Notes: a model not told the origin generated them from the sequence alone. DNA of 64,000 bases from Jaltomata sinuosa (GCA_003996215.1 QJPP01000689.1:248001-312000); one strand, 5' to 3'. Shown: positions 12,597 to 24,346, counted from the first letter of the stretch. Numbers and translations: made by a program.

Positions 12597-13954
12597 TATG
12601 CTATGAGTTGTTATCTTGGGTGGCAAAGGCTAGTAGACTATAGCTTGGCTTGGAAAGAGTTTGAGCAAAAAGGGTGCCTTGTTCATGGTAGAGTATAATT
12701 GGGAACTATGGATCTCTAATGTGTCAGTTGTTGCTTCGAGGGTGGTTTGAGTGTTTGATATATGTGAAGCATCCTACTTGTGGTGCAAAGGGATTCAATT
12801 CAGAATAAAAAGGTTTTGCGAATCAGTGGGTTCATGAGTTAGAGTTTTGTGTTGATGTCTTTGTTGGTGCACTTGGTTGTGGTTTCGAGGATTTGAGTTC
12901 TGTTTGTTGATCTCCTTGGCTCTCTAGTCTTGATGTCGTGTCGGTGCTATCCGATTGAGATCATTGAGGTTCGGTTTGGGTTGGCAGACCCTTGGAGTTT
13001 TGGAGTTCGAGTTTGGAATCTAGATTGTCTAGTAAGGAGTTTAGGCTTTGTAGCTTTAGTTGGTTCTATTTATTTGGGTGTCATTCAGTCGAGGAGGCTA
13101 CCCGGTTGACCAAGAGAGAAGTGCGGGCTTCATATCCGCTGTTCTTAATTCTCTATTGTTTCCTTCTTTCTTGACTTTCGGGAACGAAAGTCTTTTTAGT
13201 AGTTGATGATGTAATGACCTTTCTAGTTACTTATGCATTTTTGCCTTTCTTGTGCTGTTAGAGTTTGCCTGTAATGGTACCAAGTCAATTATGGCTTGCT
13301 AGGACTGGTACTTTGGTGCCCAGGTCATTTGTTTGGTATTTTTAGCCTTTCCTTGTTTTAGAACTTTAGACTTTGGAAATCATTGACTTTAGTCAACATT
13401 CTTTGTGAACGTGCTTAGAATCGAATTTCGACAGTTTCGTTAGCTCCAAAGCGTGGACTTTGGTCTAGTAGAACCTTTGGTCGAGATCCGGGAGCTTTTT
13501 AGCTTGGAATACTCTCTTGTTCTGTGTTTTTAGGCGAATTGGGCTTGCTTGGTTGACTTTTGTCAACATTTGGAGAAGACGGCCTCAGATTGAATTTTCG
13601 TCACTGCTGTTATCTCGGGAATATCAATTTAGGCTAGAGGGACCACTGGTTTGGGTCCCGAGGCTTCTGGACGTGATTTTGGCCCTTGGGTTCTGGTTTT
13701 GGAATTGTTGGCCTAAAGATTGATTTTGGACGTGGTGCCCACTTTTAATTAAATCGACCTCCGATTGGATTATTGTTGATGCCATTGGATCCAGAACGTC
13801 ATTTCTATTTGAATTGCTCAGGTCATTTGTGTTCGCGGGACCCCTGATGCATTCCCGAGGGTCTATCGAGTTAAATTCTTATGGGCTAGGCTGTTGGCAG
13901 CTGGTTGCTGTCAAAGCACCAACTTGCCCTTTGCCTACGCGGGCATTGGCTGCC
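12597..13954 (+). repeat. tandem duplication, copy B, leading into the complete 3' LTR
   Basis: This is the second copy of the internal-end/LTR-start unit. Its LTR part (from 13210) continues into the full 3' LTR. Paired short ORFs in copies A and B (about 11573-11847 and 12992-13174) arise from the duplication. They may trace the extreme end of pol, because the sequence just before each LTR copy ('ttcgggaacgaaag') resembles the common gypsy ending 'ttcgaggacgaa'. Confidence 0.92.
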
Positions 13955-16929
13955 TATGCATAGGCATAGGCCAGCCGCCCCTCTGATATGCCCCTCACCT
14001 ACGCGGCCTTGGCCGCCTACGCGTAGGCATAGGCTAGTCGCCTCACTTTGTGCATTTCCTACGTGAGGCTTGGCCGCCTACGCGTATGGAAGGCCATGCC
14101 GCCTCCATTTTTGCCTTCGCCTTGGCCGCGTTTGCATAAGCCAAGGCAGGCAGCTATAAATTTCTTTCTTCTCTCTTTCTTCTCATTTCAAAACCCAATT
14201 CGACTCCACCATTGTTTTAAACTCTCAAAGTTCACCTTGCTTAACTTATGGTCACCAATTTCTTGGGGTGAATTCTCTATTGATTCGTGAGCTATTTTCC
14301 GTTATTTATTCGGTAAGTCTTCTTGTTAAATTCCGATTTTCATTCATTAAATTCCCTCTTTGTTTTCTTGAATGGGTGGGCTATTTTGGAGACCCATTTG
14401 TTGTCCGTTTCTGTTCAAATTTTGAGCATGTGCTCCCGCGATTGTAAGGAACACATGGAAGTTTTTTGTTTCCAGTTTCAGGTTGTGGGGCCTACAGGCC
14501 TATTTGTGACTCGGATTTCAACCCAGTTTTGTTCATAGCATTATAGGTATCGTTGGTTTCTTTTGACGTGTAGATTATTATGTTGATAGTATTTTCACGA
14601 TTTGGAGCTTCTCGGAGCAGTTCGAGCTTGGATGACACCACCCCTGCAGCTAGTCATCGGATGACAGGTAGGTAATAATTTCCTCAATCTAGAGTCTGCG
14701 TATATAGACTATAACTGCACTAATTAGTGTCTTTGGGTGGGTTGTTACATGTTGTTACTCCAGACCTTGTCCGCCTTTCTGTCCATTTATTTCATACATT
14801 GATTGTAGAATTCGTGTGGTATTGCAATTTCACCCTTGCAGCCTCGTGTGGCCGTTGCTTATGACTCTGAATCATAGATGGTGGGATATTTGTGAATGTC
14901 TGTGAGTCCCAAAAATCGTAACCTTACTTTAGGCTAGCTATATGTGCTACAGAACCACTTGTGCTTGTGTAGGGCCGATAGGACTGTTTGTGAGCCACTT
15001 TGGGCTAACTTTATTGTCTGCGAGCATGTCATTCATGAAAAAGGATTTTTCTGCATGTTTTAGTATTGTTTTGGCTTTGGGCCAACTATCACCAGTTTTT
15101 CTAAACTTTGCATGGCCTCGATGGCCCAATTTCAGTATAAATGATGATAAAGAGAGATTTTGGTATTGACTGGTGGATTTTCTCGAGATAAAAGTGATAC
15201 TATGTTGATTTTCTCATTAGTTTTCTTACTGATACTAGACTTTGTTATGCCGGAGTGCTAGACATGTTTTACAATGATTTTAGACACGGCTACGCTTTGG
15301 GCACCCCTTTGAGAGGGTTATTGAGGCTTATTTACTAATTTTAGACCCGGATATACTTCGAGCACCCTTCGAGAGGGTCTTTGAGATTACTACTACTGTT
15401 TTAGACCTGGTTTGATTCCGGATATGTACTACAAGGTTTCAAGTATTGAGCTACTATTTGAGATTTGTGAAGTTTTGTATGTGATCTATGAGTAGACGTC
15501 CATATACCTTTCATTCCTGGGTTACTGGATATGGGCTGACGCACACGTCAGGAGGAGGGGTGTACGGTAGAGTAGAGGTACACGGGTAGAGTCCTTCCAC
15601 GGGTCCTGCCTCTATTGGGCCTTGGGGTACCAGAGGTGGAACATACGGGTTACTATCACATCAGATTCATCACATCATCATCATGCATATTGTATTTTGA
15701 TTCCACCCATGTTTGTTGTGTGCTCAGTATATGCTCCGGTTGCATGAGTGACTGGAGGGTTTGTTTTCACTTGATTGTGTTACTCGATTGTATAGGCGGC
15801 CGTTAGGACTGTAGGCAGATTATATTTCTTCGTTCATTTCTTAGAGCTTGTTATGACCTTTGGTACCAGTTGTATTAGTGGTTTTAGCCTGTTGAGGTAC
15901 CGACTTTGGGACTATGATTATTGAGAGGCTAGTGGGACTTGCACTATTGACATACTGATTGTGTAGCCTTCTGAATAGTTGTGGGGTATTGAATTCTATT
16001 CCTTGTTGTGGCTTTTATTAGTGGATCTGGGTACTTGTGGTTTAGTTGTTTTATCCTTGGGTTATGCTTGAAAGGCTGTTTTACGTCTATTTTTATCTTG
16101 ATATTGATGTCATAAGCATGTTTTTGTTAGTTTTTGGCTTCTATTTCGATTGTTGAATTGCTTTCCTTCTTTCCTTGTATTTTTTAGGTTGCCGATATAC
16201 TGCCCATATCTGTAAACTCTCTTTTTATATGTACTATTGTTGCAAGGATCCCAGGTGCGTCCTTCTTCCTTCTTTCACATGTGTTTCTGTGTATGTGTAT
16301 CGTATGTGCTAGCATGTTATACTTGTAACTCTTGGTTGATTACTCTTGTGCTAGTTCCTTGTGCTTCCTCCTTCTTTTCCATGACTGTTTTCTTGTATTC
16401 TGCTTATTACTGCTTTTATATTTTTTATGCGCTCAGTCGGCCGATGATGCTTACTGGGTACCTGTTGCTTAGTAATTGGTTCTCATACTACACTTCTGCA
16501 TCTTTTTGGTGCAGATATTAGTTAAGCTTTCGTTGTTGATCGCGTTGGAGACTCGTGCAGCTTTTGGATATTCGAGACTAGGGTGAGCGGTTGATGACCG
16601 AGGCTTGACCATATCTCATCTTTTGTACTGTTACTCTTTGTATATTTGGAGACATTTGTACTTATCAGTTTGTTACTTCTAGCACTTGTATTCTATTAGA
16701 AGCTTCTGTACTATTGATACCAATTCTTGGGATTGGTGTAGTTTTCTTATGTATATATTCGGGTTATTGCTTCCGCTTGTCACTATCTTATTCTGCTTTC
16801 GCTTATTTTTGCTTATTGTGCATATTGGTTAGGTAGTAGCCCATTACTAACTGTTCTGAGCTACAGGAATTTGTTTGCCTACTGGGGAGTTGTAGGTGCT
16901 ATCATAACCTGAGAAATCGGGTCGTGACA
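13210..16929 (+). repeat. 3' LTR of the long-LTR element (3720 bp)
   Basis: It starts TGTAATGACC and ends GGTCGTGACA, followed by target copy TGCCA (16930-16934). It parallels the 5' LTR throughout. The GC cluster at 13925-14150 keeps clearer palindromes (cctaCGCGtagg types) than the 5' copy. The donor-like GGTAAGT is at 14313. The polypurine tract expected before 13210 is degenerate. Confidence 0.9.
14154..14160 (+). promoter_or_regulatory. TATA-like box in the long 3' LTR
   Basis: CTATAAA sits in the same context as the 5' LTR box (preceded by 'ggcag', followed by 'tttctttcttctctc'). Confidence 0.6.
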
Positions 16930-16934
16930 TGCCA

Positions 16935-17686
16935 CAAGAAGGACAAAGTCCCAACAAAAATGCAGAATGATCGAGCAATCTATACAAATGGGCAAATTAA
17001 TGAATATCTCGCAATAATTCAAAAATACAAATATGACGATATAAGGTCACGAGAAAGCAAAGATAAGTTCCAAGACAATAATCAAAATACCTCAGTAAAT
17101 AATAAGAGTACAAGTTCAAGTTTATACACAAACCTTGGCTTTTTAGCACATAAACAGTCCTACCATAGTGCAAATCGTGGACCAACAAGTGTGTCAACTT
17201 CCTCAAACAAATTCCTTTAGCTTGTACAAGAGTATAAACACCACAATAGAGGGATTGTCTTGTGTTCTAACTGAAATAACAAGTTTTTCTATGTTATTTT
17301 GTGAGGGAATATGATTAGGAGATAGTTTTGGGGGTTTTCTTAGCCTTAAGAAACCGAAATTGGAGAGGAGGTGATATATTTTTTACACACAAACTAGGAT
17401 ATATATCACTTAAAAAGGTGGCTGCCCAAAATTTAAAGTTGGCTGCCCCAAATGCTAAATATCTCATGTCTTTACTATTATTTATGGAGATAAACATAGT
17501 TATTGTAGTTTACATAAATACCCCGATATAATTTCCTAAAATACCATCGCCGCACTTTAAGGCAAGCAACTTTTCAAATGTCGCAAAAATTTGAGTTTAG
17601 GAAGTGGAAAGTAGAGCTCATTCCTTTTTATCAAGAAATGGTCTAATTAAGTGCAAATGTTAGCTTATATATTTTTGGGTGTTACA
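16935..17686 (-). repeat. minus-strand LTR, proximal part
   Basis: Its minus-strand start is TGTAACACCC at 17686, a common start for plant gypsy LTRs. It continues across the long-LTR insertion to 2978-4072. No matching target duplication is visible at 17687 because the element's other LTR is absent; the internal region presumably lay to the left and was lost. Short ORFs here on both strands lack family motifs. Confidence 0.55.
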
Positions 17687-17797
17687 GATGGAGTAAGTTC
17701 AGTGTTAAGAATTTGTTGTCCAACAGAGGTCACGGGTTTGAAGGTTAAAGAATTCAATCTCGTTATCAGTTTTGGATAAAATTGTTAACCATCACTT
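17687..17797 (+). repeat. possible tRNA-derived SINE relic
   Basis: An A-box-like 'taagttcagtgtt' near 17693 and a B-box-like 'gggtttgaaggtt' near 17735 are spaced as in tRNA-related SINE heads. A CT/TA microsatellite follows where a SINE tail could be. The match is short and both boxes are imperfect. Confidence 0.3.
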
Positions 17798-17828
17798 GCT
17801 CTCTCTCTCTTTATATATATATATATAT

Positions 17829-17882
<54 letters not shown>
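17798..17882 (+). repeat. (CT)n and (TA)n microsatellite
   Basis: About six CT units (17798-17810) are followed by about 70 bases of TA repeats, broken once by ACACACACA near 17830-17836. Confidence 0.97.
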
Positions 17883-17885
<3 letters not shown>

Positions 17886-20800
17886 CAATAAATCACAAGA
17901 CAGAGTTCGTGGTAGCTTCGAGAAGTGAGGGTTAAGGTATGTAAAGGCTTCTTCTTTCTTTTCTTGGCATGATTTCGTGATTTAAGAGGTTTTAAATTTA
18001 TCATGCTTTTGAGAAATTATTCATAGAGATTTTGAATTATTATATTGTTTTATTCCTCTTTTACCATTATTCCTAACCATAAACTTGTATCCGGTAGTAT
18101 CGGCTCCTTGTTAAATGGGAAAGTAGTAATTGCGTATGTAATCTTGTTGAGGGGCTGACTTGGAATGAGAAAACCTCCCAATCTTTAAAGAGTTATAGAG
18201 CCTATTATATATCAAATTAAAGGTCTTTGAGTTTAGTTCTTAGAAAATCAAACTATTCATTCAAACAAAGTTGGAGTAAAAAGTTATGACTATTTATCCA
18301 CAAATTATTCAGGCAAAACCGGATAGGGCCGAAAGTATCATAAAGTTATGTTTTGAGATAGTTTTGATGTAGTAGTGGTGGTGGATCCTTATAACATCTT
18401 GTTTAGTTTGTGATTTTAAAGCTTTTTTAGAGATAATATCCCTCCCATGACCTTTCTTCGTAATTCCACATCTTAGATTCATTTTTATAAATTTTCGAGC
18501 CACGATGCAGTGTATTGGATACCGTGGCTCTGGGCAGGTCTTTTTTCTCATTTAGTGTTATATTATTATTTTATATTGGTGGCTTTAAGGTGTTGAACGG
18601 AATGGTGGGTTGGTGCACTTCTTTCGAAGTCGCGTACGACGATTGTCGAATTGAACGATGTCTAGTACAACTTGTTATATTGCCTCTGGATCTCGCCGCT
18701 CTTATGAGGTATTGATAGCTTCTTATATTTGTTATTAGCTGTTGTTTTGGTAGAAATCATGTTGTATTTTGTTGAGTTAAAGTTGGCTGGTAGTAATGAC
18801 GATCTGAATGCCTACCGATTGGCTGTAGCTCATTTCTACGACCTTGTTTATCCTTGCATTTGTTGCGTTATAGTCTGCTGATCAATCTTCATAGAAATAT
18901 CTTATAGGCTTCAATTGAAAGGTTTGTGAAGGCCATCCATCCTTTTGGTATGTTCCATTATAGTCCAGAGTGTGATAAGCTAGCTTACTATCAATGAATG
19001 ACTTAAAGCAGTAGTTCTCTATGTTGTCCATTTGAGAAGATTATCACATCCTTGCTAGATCTTTTTTTCTTTGATAGCGACTGAGCTCTAGATATGGATT
19101 AGACTTACTTAAGGTCGCATATAGTGTATGCCCTCTTGTATTTCTTTGGGCTATGTTACTTTTTGGTTTGCCTCATATGAAATAGTATTGGCTACTACAG
19201 ATTGTAAACTCTATGGCTTCTATATTATAGATGAGTTATTTATAGTCATAGTGGTTGATCGTTTTGTCTTTTAGAGTAGATAAATTTGTCCTTTATCGGG
19301 ACTCTTACTCTAATGATTGCAACCTTGTGCTAGGCATGAATTAGATTACTATTATAGTCATTTGTAGCTTATCTTGTTCACTTCTAGGGCTGCTTGAGTA
19401 TTGTGGTTACCTTTGGGGCTATGTGTATTGATGTGATTATATTGCACGAGATCTAAGGATTAGTACATGTGTGACCCTTATGGAAAGGGATTTGTCTAAG
19501 TTGAACTCCTATTGTACAGTCTCTTGGGTCTAGTTGAGAATGATGTTTATGGCATAGATGATGCTCAGCACGTATGAAATGTGATTGATTATAACTACTA
19601 TAGACTTTAAGTCTAGTGTGCCGCCGTAGAGTCATTCATCGAAATTTTAATTTTTTATTATCCTGCTAGAAGTTGACAATAAAGGTGTTCTTGGGCAAGT
19701 CCCTTATTTCTACAAGTTTTCTTAAAGCTTATAAAACAACAAAGCTAGTTATTTTAGCCAAATTACTCGTAGCCTTATGTGATTTGGTTGGCTACTTGAC
19801 CTGATATTGTCATCCCTCGTGGGAGTTTGTGTTCTATTAATAGAGACTCTGAGCTTAGATACGACTTAGAGAATATTCATATAGACCGCCTATTACTATA
19901 TTTCTTATCTTTGGGCCATTAGATTGTTTGTTGTTACTCTCGGGGGTATTAGAGTTAGTTATAGAGATATGATTAGTGCCTTAGGGGGTATATGCATGTT
20001 TCCTGAGGGGATATTAAGATGAGTTGAAGCCTAAGGGCTATTCTCATCACCAACGGGGCTATAGTAAAGCCTACATGCTAATTTTATTGCCTAAGGGGCT
20101 ATAACAATGCATGTTCACTCACGGGCTATAATGTTTGCCTAAAGGGGATATATTGAGGTTTACAGGCCAAAGAGTTGCCTTCAGGTCTAATATGAAGACA
20201 ATGGGCTATTATGGTTACCTACGGTGTTATACTGAAGCCTGTTCACTTACGAGCTACTTGATTGCCTAAGACGGCTACATGTTGATGCCTACGAGGCTAT
20301 GTTGATGCCTAAGAGAGCTATGTGATGCCTACGGGGCTATGTTGATGCCTAAGAGGGCTATAGGATGCCTATGGTGCTATTATGATATAAAAAGTGCCTA
20401 ATGGGATATTGGCATATAACAATTGCCTTCGGGGCTATGTATAGAGTACCTGAGGGGATATTGAGATATAATGACTACCTATAGAGATAAGGGACTACTG
20501 GTAGGGGTACATAGATTAAATTGGCACTTTTTGAGCATATGGTAGCTCTAGTAGGTGGTCTTGTTTGCTGTTTCTACCTGTCGTGCTTATGGGGACCAAT
20601 TAGGTTATTTTTTCTTATTATTGTATGATTTGTATTAGGAGTAGCTAGACTGTATTATGATTATTTTGATCTTCTTCTCAGAGTACTTTGTTATTTGATG
20701 ATATTAGTTAGCTCGATTCGAGAAGCAAACTGCTCAGTTAGTCATGGTTTGTGAGGTTTATTTCGAGAACAGATAAGTACATTCTGGCTAACCTCAGATT

Positions 20801-21290
20801 CCGTGCTTGAGCATTTACAGTACTTATGATATCAATCTCAGCTATTTATAGATTCAAAAGCAAGTAAGTATGCTCAAATTATCTTGACTCTCCTATCTGA
20901 TTACTCATAATATTTATGACATTAGCTACAGTTTCATATTTCAATTTCCTTACATACTCGGTACATTATTTTATACTGAGCCCCATTGCTTGGGGGCACT
21001 GCATTCATGCATGCAGGTCCTGAGCAACAATTAGATAGACCTGGTAAGTAGCACAACTGAGCTTTCACTGGATTGGTCGACTCCCTTTTTCCAGGGGTCT
21101 CCAGAATGTCAGAGGTTTTCCTACTTTGCTATTTTTAATTTTTGGGTAGGTCAGGGCCCTGTCCCGCCAAGTTTTATATTCATAGGGGCTTGCAGACTAG
21201 TCTGTCGGGTTGTATAGCTATGTTGCTAGCCACTGGGCCTTGTTGTTATTGTTGATAGATCAACAGTTTGTTGGCTTAACTCATATCATA
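17883..21290 (+). repeat. LTR-derived stretch, unclassified gypsy family
   Basis: The start ('aaggtatgtaaagg' near 17935) matches the LTR of chromovirus B at about 52968. The end resembles the terminal third of that LTR type: 'ccattgcttgggggcactgc' near 20983, then 'gtcagggccctgtcccgcc' near 21150. It is longer than the equivalent part of B, mainly because of repeat-rich sequence at 19.9-20.5 kb. No PBS or coding sequence adjoins it. The class is inferred from layout only; short ORFs inside it look random. Confidence 0.45.
19945..20480 (+). repeat. imperfect short tandem repeats with core 'ggggctat'
   Basis: More than a dozen imperfect units of about 17-20 bases run as variants of 'gatgcctacggggctatgt' and 'gcctaagagggctat'. 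The clearest run is 20270-20400. Unit length varies, so it is a degenerate minisatellite inside LTR-like sequence. Confidence 0.8.
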
Positions 21291-22039
21291 AATACTTATT
21301 TTCAGTTTCAGCATAGAGATCATGGATGGAGAAGATTTTTTTTCTTTCAGAAAAAAAAAATATATCTGAGAGTTTTTTTTTTCGTTCCTCCATGGAATTA
21401 TTTTTTGAGAAGATGAGTAAGGAGCAGAGAGTACATATCTAAAGAAAGAAGAAAAGAAAAAGGAAGAGTTCTTTGGTTTTTCTCGTTTGGGTCTACGTGA
21501 GGTCCTAGTAATAGTACTGCTAATAGTATTTAAGAAATAAAAGGACTTGTACCGCTTTTTGTTCTGTTTATTATAGTTGAAAAGCATTTATTAGTAGTAC
21601 TACAATCGTTGAAAAGATTGTGTTCCCTTACTTTTTCCATGAAATAACGTGTAGTTTGTACATTTTTTCTTGACAACTATAACAATACTTTTATGGAAAA
21701 TAGTGGCTTGTCAGTACTTATTATTACTTTTTGGGAAATAGACAATGGATGAGTACTATAAATTTGAATCAATTATATATGTGGTCTAAATTGATTGTGC
21801 ATTTGGATTTAATATCAGTAAAAAGTCATAAGTTGATTTTTGTGTATAAATATATGCATAAAAAAATTTAAAAAATGATCGATTTTGTGACATATTGTTG
21901 GTTTAATTATGTGCACTAAATTGATCTTGATAAATTTATTTAGTCCTTATGTTGCTTAAATAATTTTTTGTCTTCTACAAGTAATAGTGACACATATTGT
22001 CACATTGAATGGTATAACCATTCTTATTATTTTCGTGTT
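21291..22039. other. no recognised gene; A- and T-rich intergenic sequence
   Basis: It contains homopolymer runs (T and A around 21335-21380) and AG-rich tracts near 21420-21470. ORFs at 21210-21416 (+) and 21276-21587 (-) consist of low-complexity Phe/Lys/Ser and are not credible. Just before 22043, a pyrimidine-rich stretch ending TATTTCAG resembles a splice acceptor. Confidence 0.6.
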
Positions 22040-22494
22040 CCTATTTCAGATATGGCTGAACAGGGACAAAATCGAATTACTCCAAGTGAGAGTTCTCAAA
22101 ATCGAGCAAAGGGACAATGTAGAAGAGCATGTTACCATAGCAAAAGTTTCTGTGGGCCTGAAATCATACGGATTGGTGTTTCAAGGGCGACACAAATTTT
22201 TTTGAGGAATCAAAGGACTATTTAAAGGGAAAGAGAGAAGAATTTTAAAGACAGTCTTTGAAGATTTCCCCTAATATTTCAGCCCGTGATTTTATTAAAT
22301 TTTTTGAATTGAAATGGGATGAAATGGCTGATTATGTTGAGATCACGGATTGGAAAGCTTTAGTTTATTTAAAAGATGCTATCTGTGAACCTTGAAGTGG
22401 TAGATTAATTGACGTTTATCACGAGGTTTGGTCTAGTTAGTCTTTTAGGGTGTATATTCGTTGTCTTGATGTCATGTGGGAGGATTTTAATCTT
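22040..22494 (+). pseudogene. unidentified coding-like relic
   Basis: After an acceptor-like CCTATTTCAG, one frame reads as ordinary protein to a run of seven T near 22200. A one-base shift there lets it continue to about 22494, with three later in-frame stops. Composition is mixed and protein-like: charged stretches such as K-I-E-Q-R-D-N-V-E-E, aromatic phrases such as Y-V-E-I-T-D-W-K-A-L, and the ending V-M-W-E-D-F-N-L before a stop. I do not recognise the family. It could be an exon of a decayed host gene, a captured fragment, or part of an unknown element. Copia gag begins only 340 bases downstream. Confidence 0.4.
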
Positions 22495-22832
22495 TAAATG
22501 ACTTGTAATTTGTTGTTGTTAATTTATTTTTTAATATATGAATTATGTAGTTTATCTTTGTTTATTAAATTCAAGTTATTTTATTTAAATGGATTGAGAC
22601 TTAATAGAAAGTTATTATTAATATACTCACTAAGAAATAGTTTTCATTTTTGATTAAATATTTAGACCTTAGATGATGATCGGATACTTAGAAACCATTT
22701 CGATTCTACACTAAATGTGAAGTCATTATAAAAATTGATTTTCTTGAGTGAAGTATATGAATATCTCATGCTTAAATGATTAAAGTTAATATTGATGAGT
22801 AAAACTTGCTTAAATTGTCTCTTATTAACATA
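22495..22832. other. AT-rich sequence upstream of copia gag, no LTR or PBS recognised
   Basis: This would be the position of a copia leader. I see no TGGTATCAGAGC-type PBS and no copy of the sequence that follows the copia at 48853, so the 5' LTR appears lost or too diverged. Confidence 0.5.
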
Positions 22833-23690
22833 ATGGCATCAAAAAGTATAATTTTTTACCTAAACAAATGTGAGAAACTAAATGGTGCAATTACGTCATT
22901 TAGAGTCATAAAATATGGTATATCCTAGAAGAGAAGAACACTCTTGAAGGCATAAATCATGTTCTAAGTCAACCATAAGAGGGTAAGGACAGATTCCACT
23001 GCACGTGGAGTTATTGGAAAAGGACAGATTCCACTGCACGTGGAGTTATTGTAAGTTCTATGGTTGATGAACTCATTCATGAATGTGAGGAATTTCCTAC
23101 TGCTCATGCCATGTAGGTACACTTGCGAGGAACATATGGGGGTACATCTGTGACCCACCTTAGATGACTGACTATTAAGTTTGATACTTATAAGAAGCGT
23201 CATGATCAGACTATCAAACAATACCTTAGGGTGATGTCAAATATGATTGCTTAACTCAAAAGTATTGGTCATGTTCTCTCTGATGAGCAGCAGGTTCAGG
23301 CAGTGATCCGATCTTTTCCCAATAATTGGGAACATTTGGAGGTTAACCTAACCCACAATGATAGCATCAAAACTTTTTCTGATATTGTCCGTCATGTTGA
23401 ACTTGAAGATGAGCAATTTGGTGCTGCTAGAGCTGCTTCTAATGCCTTTGTGGAAGAACTGAGTGGTAGGAAATCTTCAAGCTTCATGCGTAAGAAGAAT
23501 TGGAAAAAGCATAGGAAGGGTAAGGAGACCGGAGAAGGACCCTCTAAGAAAAGGAACAAGCCGAATCCCAAGAAGGAAAAATAGTTTTTCTAGAAGAAAG
23601 ACAAAAGCAAGATGAAGTGCTACAACTACCATGTTTTAGGGCATTTTTCTCGTGATTATACCGAGCTAAAAAAGGTCGCATTTCTAAATG
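22833..23690 (+). pseudogene. gag: copia gag pseudogene
   Basis: ATG 22833 begins a copia-type start (M-A-S-K-S). A UBN2-like gag body is readable (V-D-E-L-I-H-E-C-E-E-F near 23060; F-P-N-N-W-E-H-L near 23315), followed by a Lys/Arg-rich segment (23480-23584). The zinc knuckle at about 23615 has two Cys replaced by Tyr (C-Y-N-Y…H…Y). A 35-bp tandem duplication at 22985-23051 shifts the frame. Several early stops confirm decay. Confidence 0.8.
22985..23051 (+). repeat. 35-bp tandem duplication in copia gag
   Basis: 'aaggacagattccactgc' and its continuation appear twice (from 22985 and from 23020), with copies nearly identical. A period of 35 is not a multiple of 3, so it breaks the reading frame. 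Confidence 0.93.
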
Positions 23691-24346
23691 CATCTCTATG
23701 TGCTACATATGTTTCTAGCACTGCTTTACTAACTGAATCTTATCCTATGTGGATTGTAGACTCAGGAGCTACCGATCATGTGATTCGTGATCGAGACGCG
23801 TTTGTGGAGTTTCATCGAATTTCACCTGGATCAAGGTGGTTATATATAGGAAATAATGCAAGAGTTGAATCCAAAGGGATAGGCACTTGCAAAGTAGACT
23901 TGCATGGTGGCCTATTTTTAATGTTGCATGATGTCCTATATGCTCCAGAGATTCGACAAAATGTAGTATCTATGCTCGTTCTTCTAGATGTTGGTTTCAA
24001 TTTGTTTTTTAGTCAAAATAGTGTTAGAATTACTCTAGACAATATATTCTATTGTTTTGGACATTCTTATGATTCTTTTATCATTTTAGACTGTAATCCT
24101 TCAACTTATGACTATTATGTTGACTATTGTGTAATGACATGTTATTCTAGTAATAATGATGTAGATGTTATTACATGGTATGCCATATTGTGTAACATAG
24201 GGCAAGACCATATAAACACGTTGGCAAAGGAAAGGAATTTAGGTTCTTTTTCCAAAATTGATATGCGAACATATGAAAATTGTCTTGCTGGAAAGATTAT
24301 ACGTAAACCTTTTGGGAAGGCTAAAATAGCTGAGTTCCCATTATAA
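23612..24346 (+). pseudogene. copia zinc-knuckle remnant, protease and pre-integrase segment
   Basis: A 244-codon open stretch. Its first 20 residues carry the mutated knuckle. The copia protease motif W-I-V-D-S-G-A-T-D-H lies near residues 48-57, with the catalytic Asp present. The end (C-L-A-G-K…) corresponds to the zinc-binding pre-integrase segment before the integrase core. The active-site region of protease is intact, but the stretch lost its connection to the rest of the polyprotein. Confidence 0.85.

Larger units (their letters stand above)
4073..16929 (+). mobile_element. long-LTR Ty3/gypsy-like retrotransposon with gag but no recognised RT
   Basis: The two LTRs begin TGTAATGACC and TGTAATGACCT and end GGTCGGGACA and GGTCGTGACA. 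The element is flanked by the perfect 5-bp target duplication TGCCA (4068-4072 and 16930-16934), so it is one insertion event. The internal region (7739-13209) has a PBS-like site and a gag pseudogene, but no RT, RNase H or integrase motif that I can read on either strand. It is therefore either a non-autonomous derivative or an element whose pol was deleted or decayed beyond recognition. The LTRs differ at roughly 15 in 100 positions over the first 200 bases (hand estimate), so it is old. The 3' end carries a 1.36 kb tandem duplication. Confidence 0.9.

Noticed and set aside
11573..13174. Repeated ORFs of 60-80 codons as a gene family
   Set aside because: They are the two copies of the 1.36 kb tandem duplication. 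Content is low-information and frames differ between copies.
17687..17760. Functional tRNA gene
   Set aside because: Only loose A- and B-box-like phrases; no acceptor stem pairing or anticodon arm could be found.
19945..20480. CRISPR-like repeat array
   Set aside because: Units are contiguous, imperfect and of variable length with no spacers. This is plant LTR sequence, not prokaryotic DNA.
21276..21587. 103-codon minus-strand ORF rich in Lys, Phe and Ser
   Set aside because: It is a translation of homopolymer and AG-rich tracts, with no domain and no start context.
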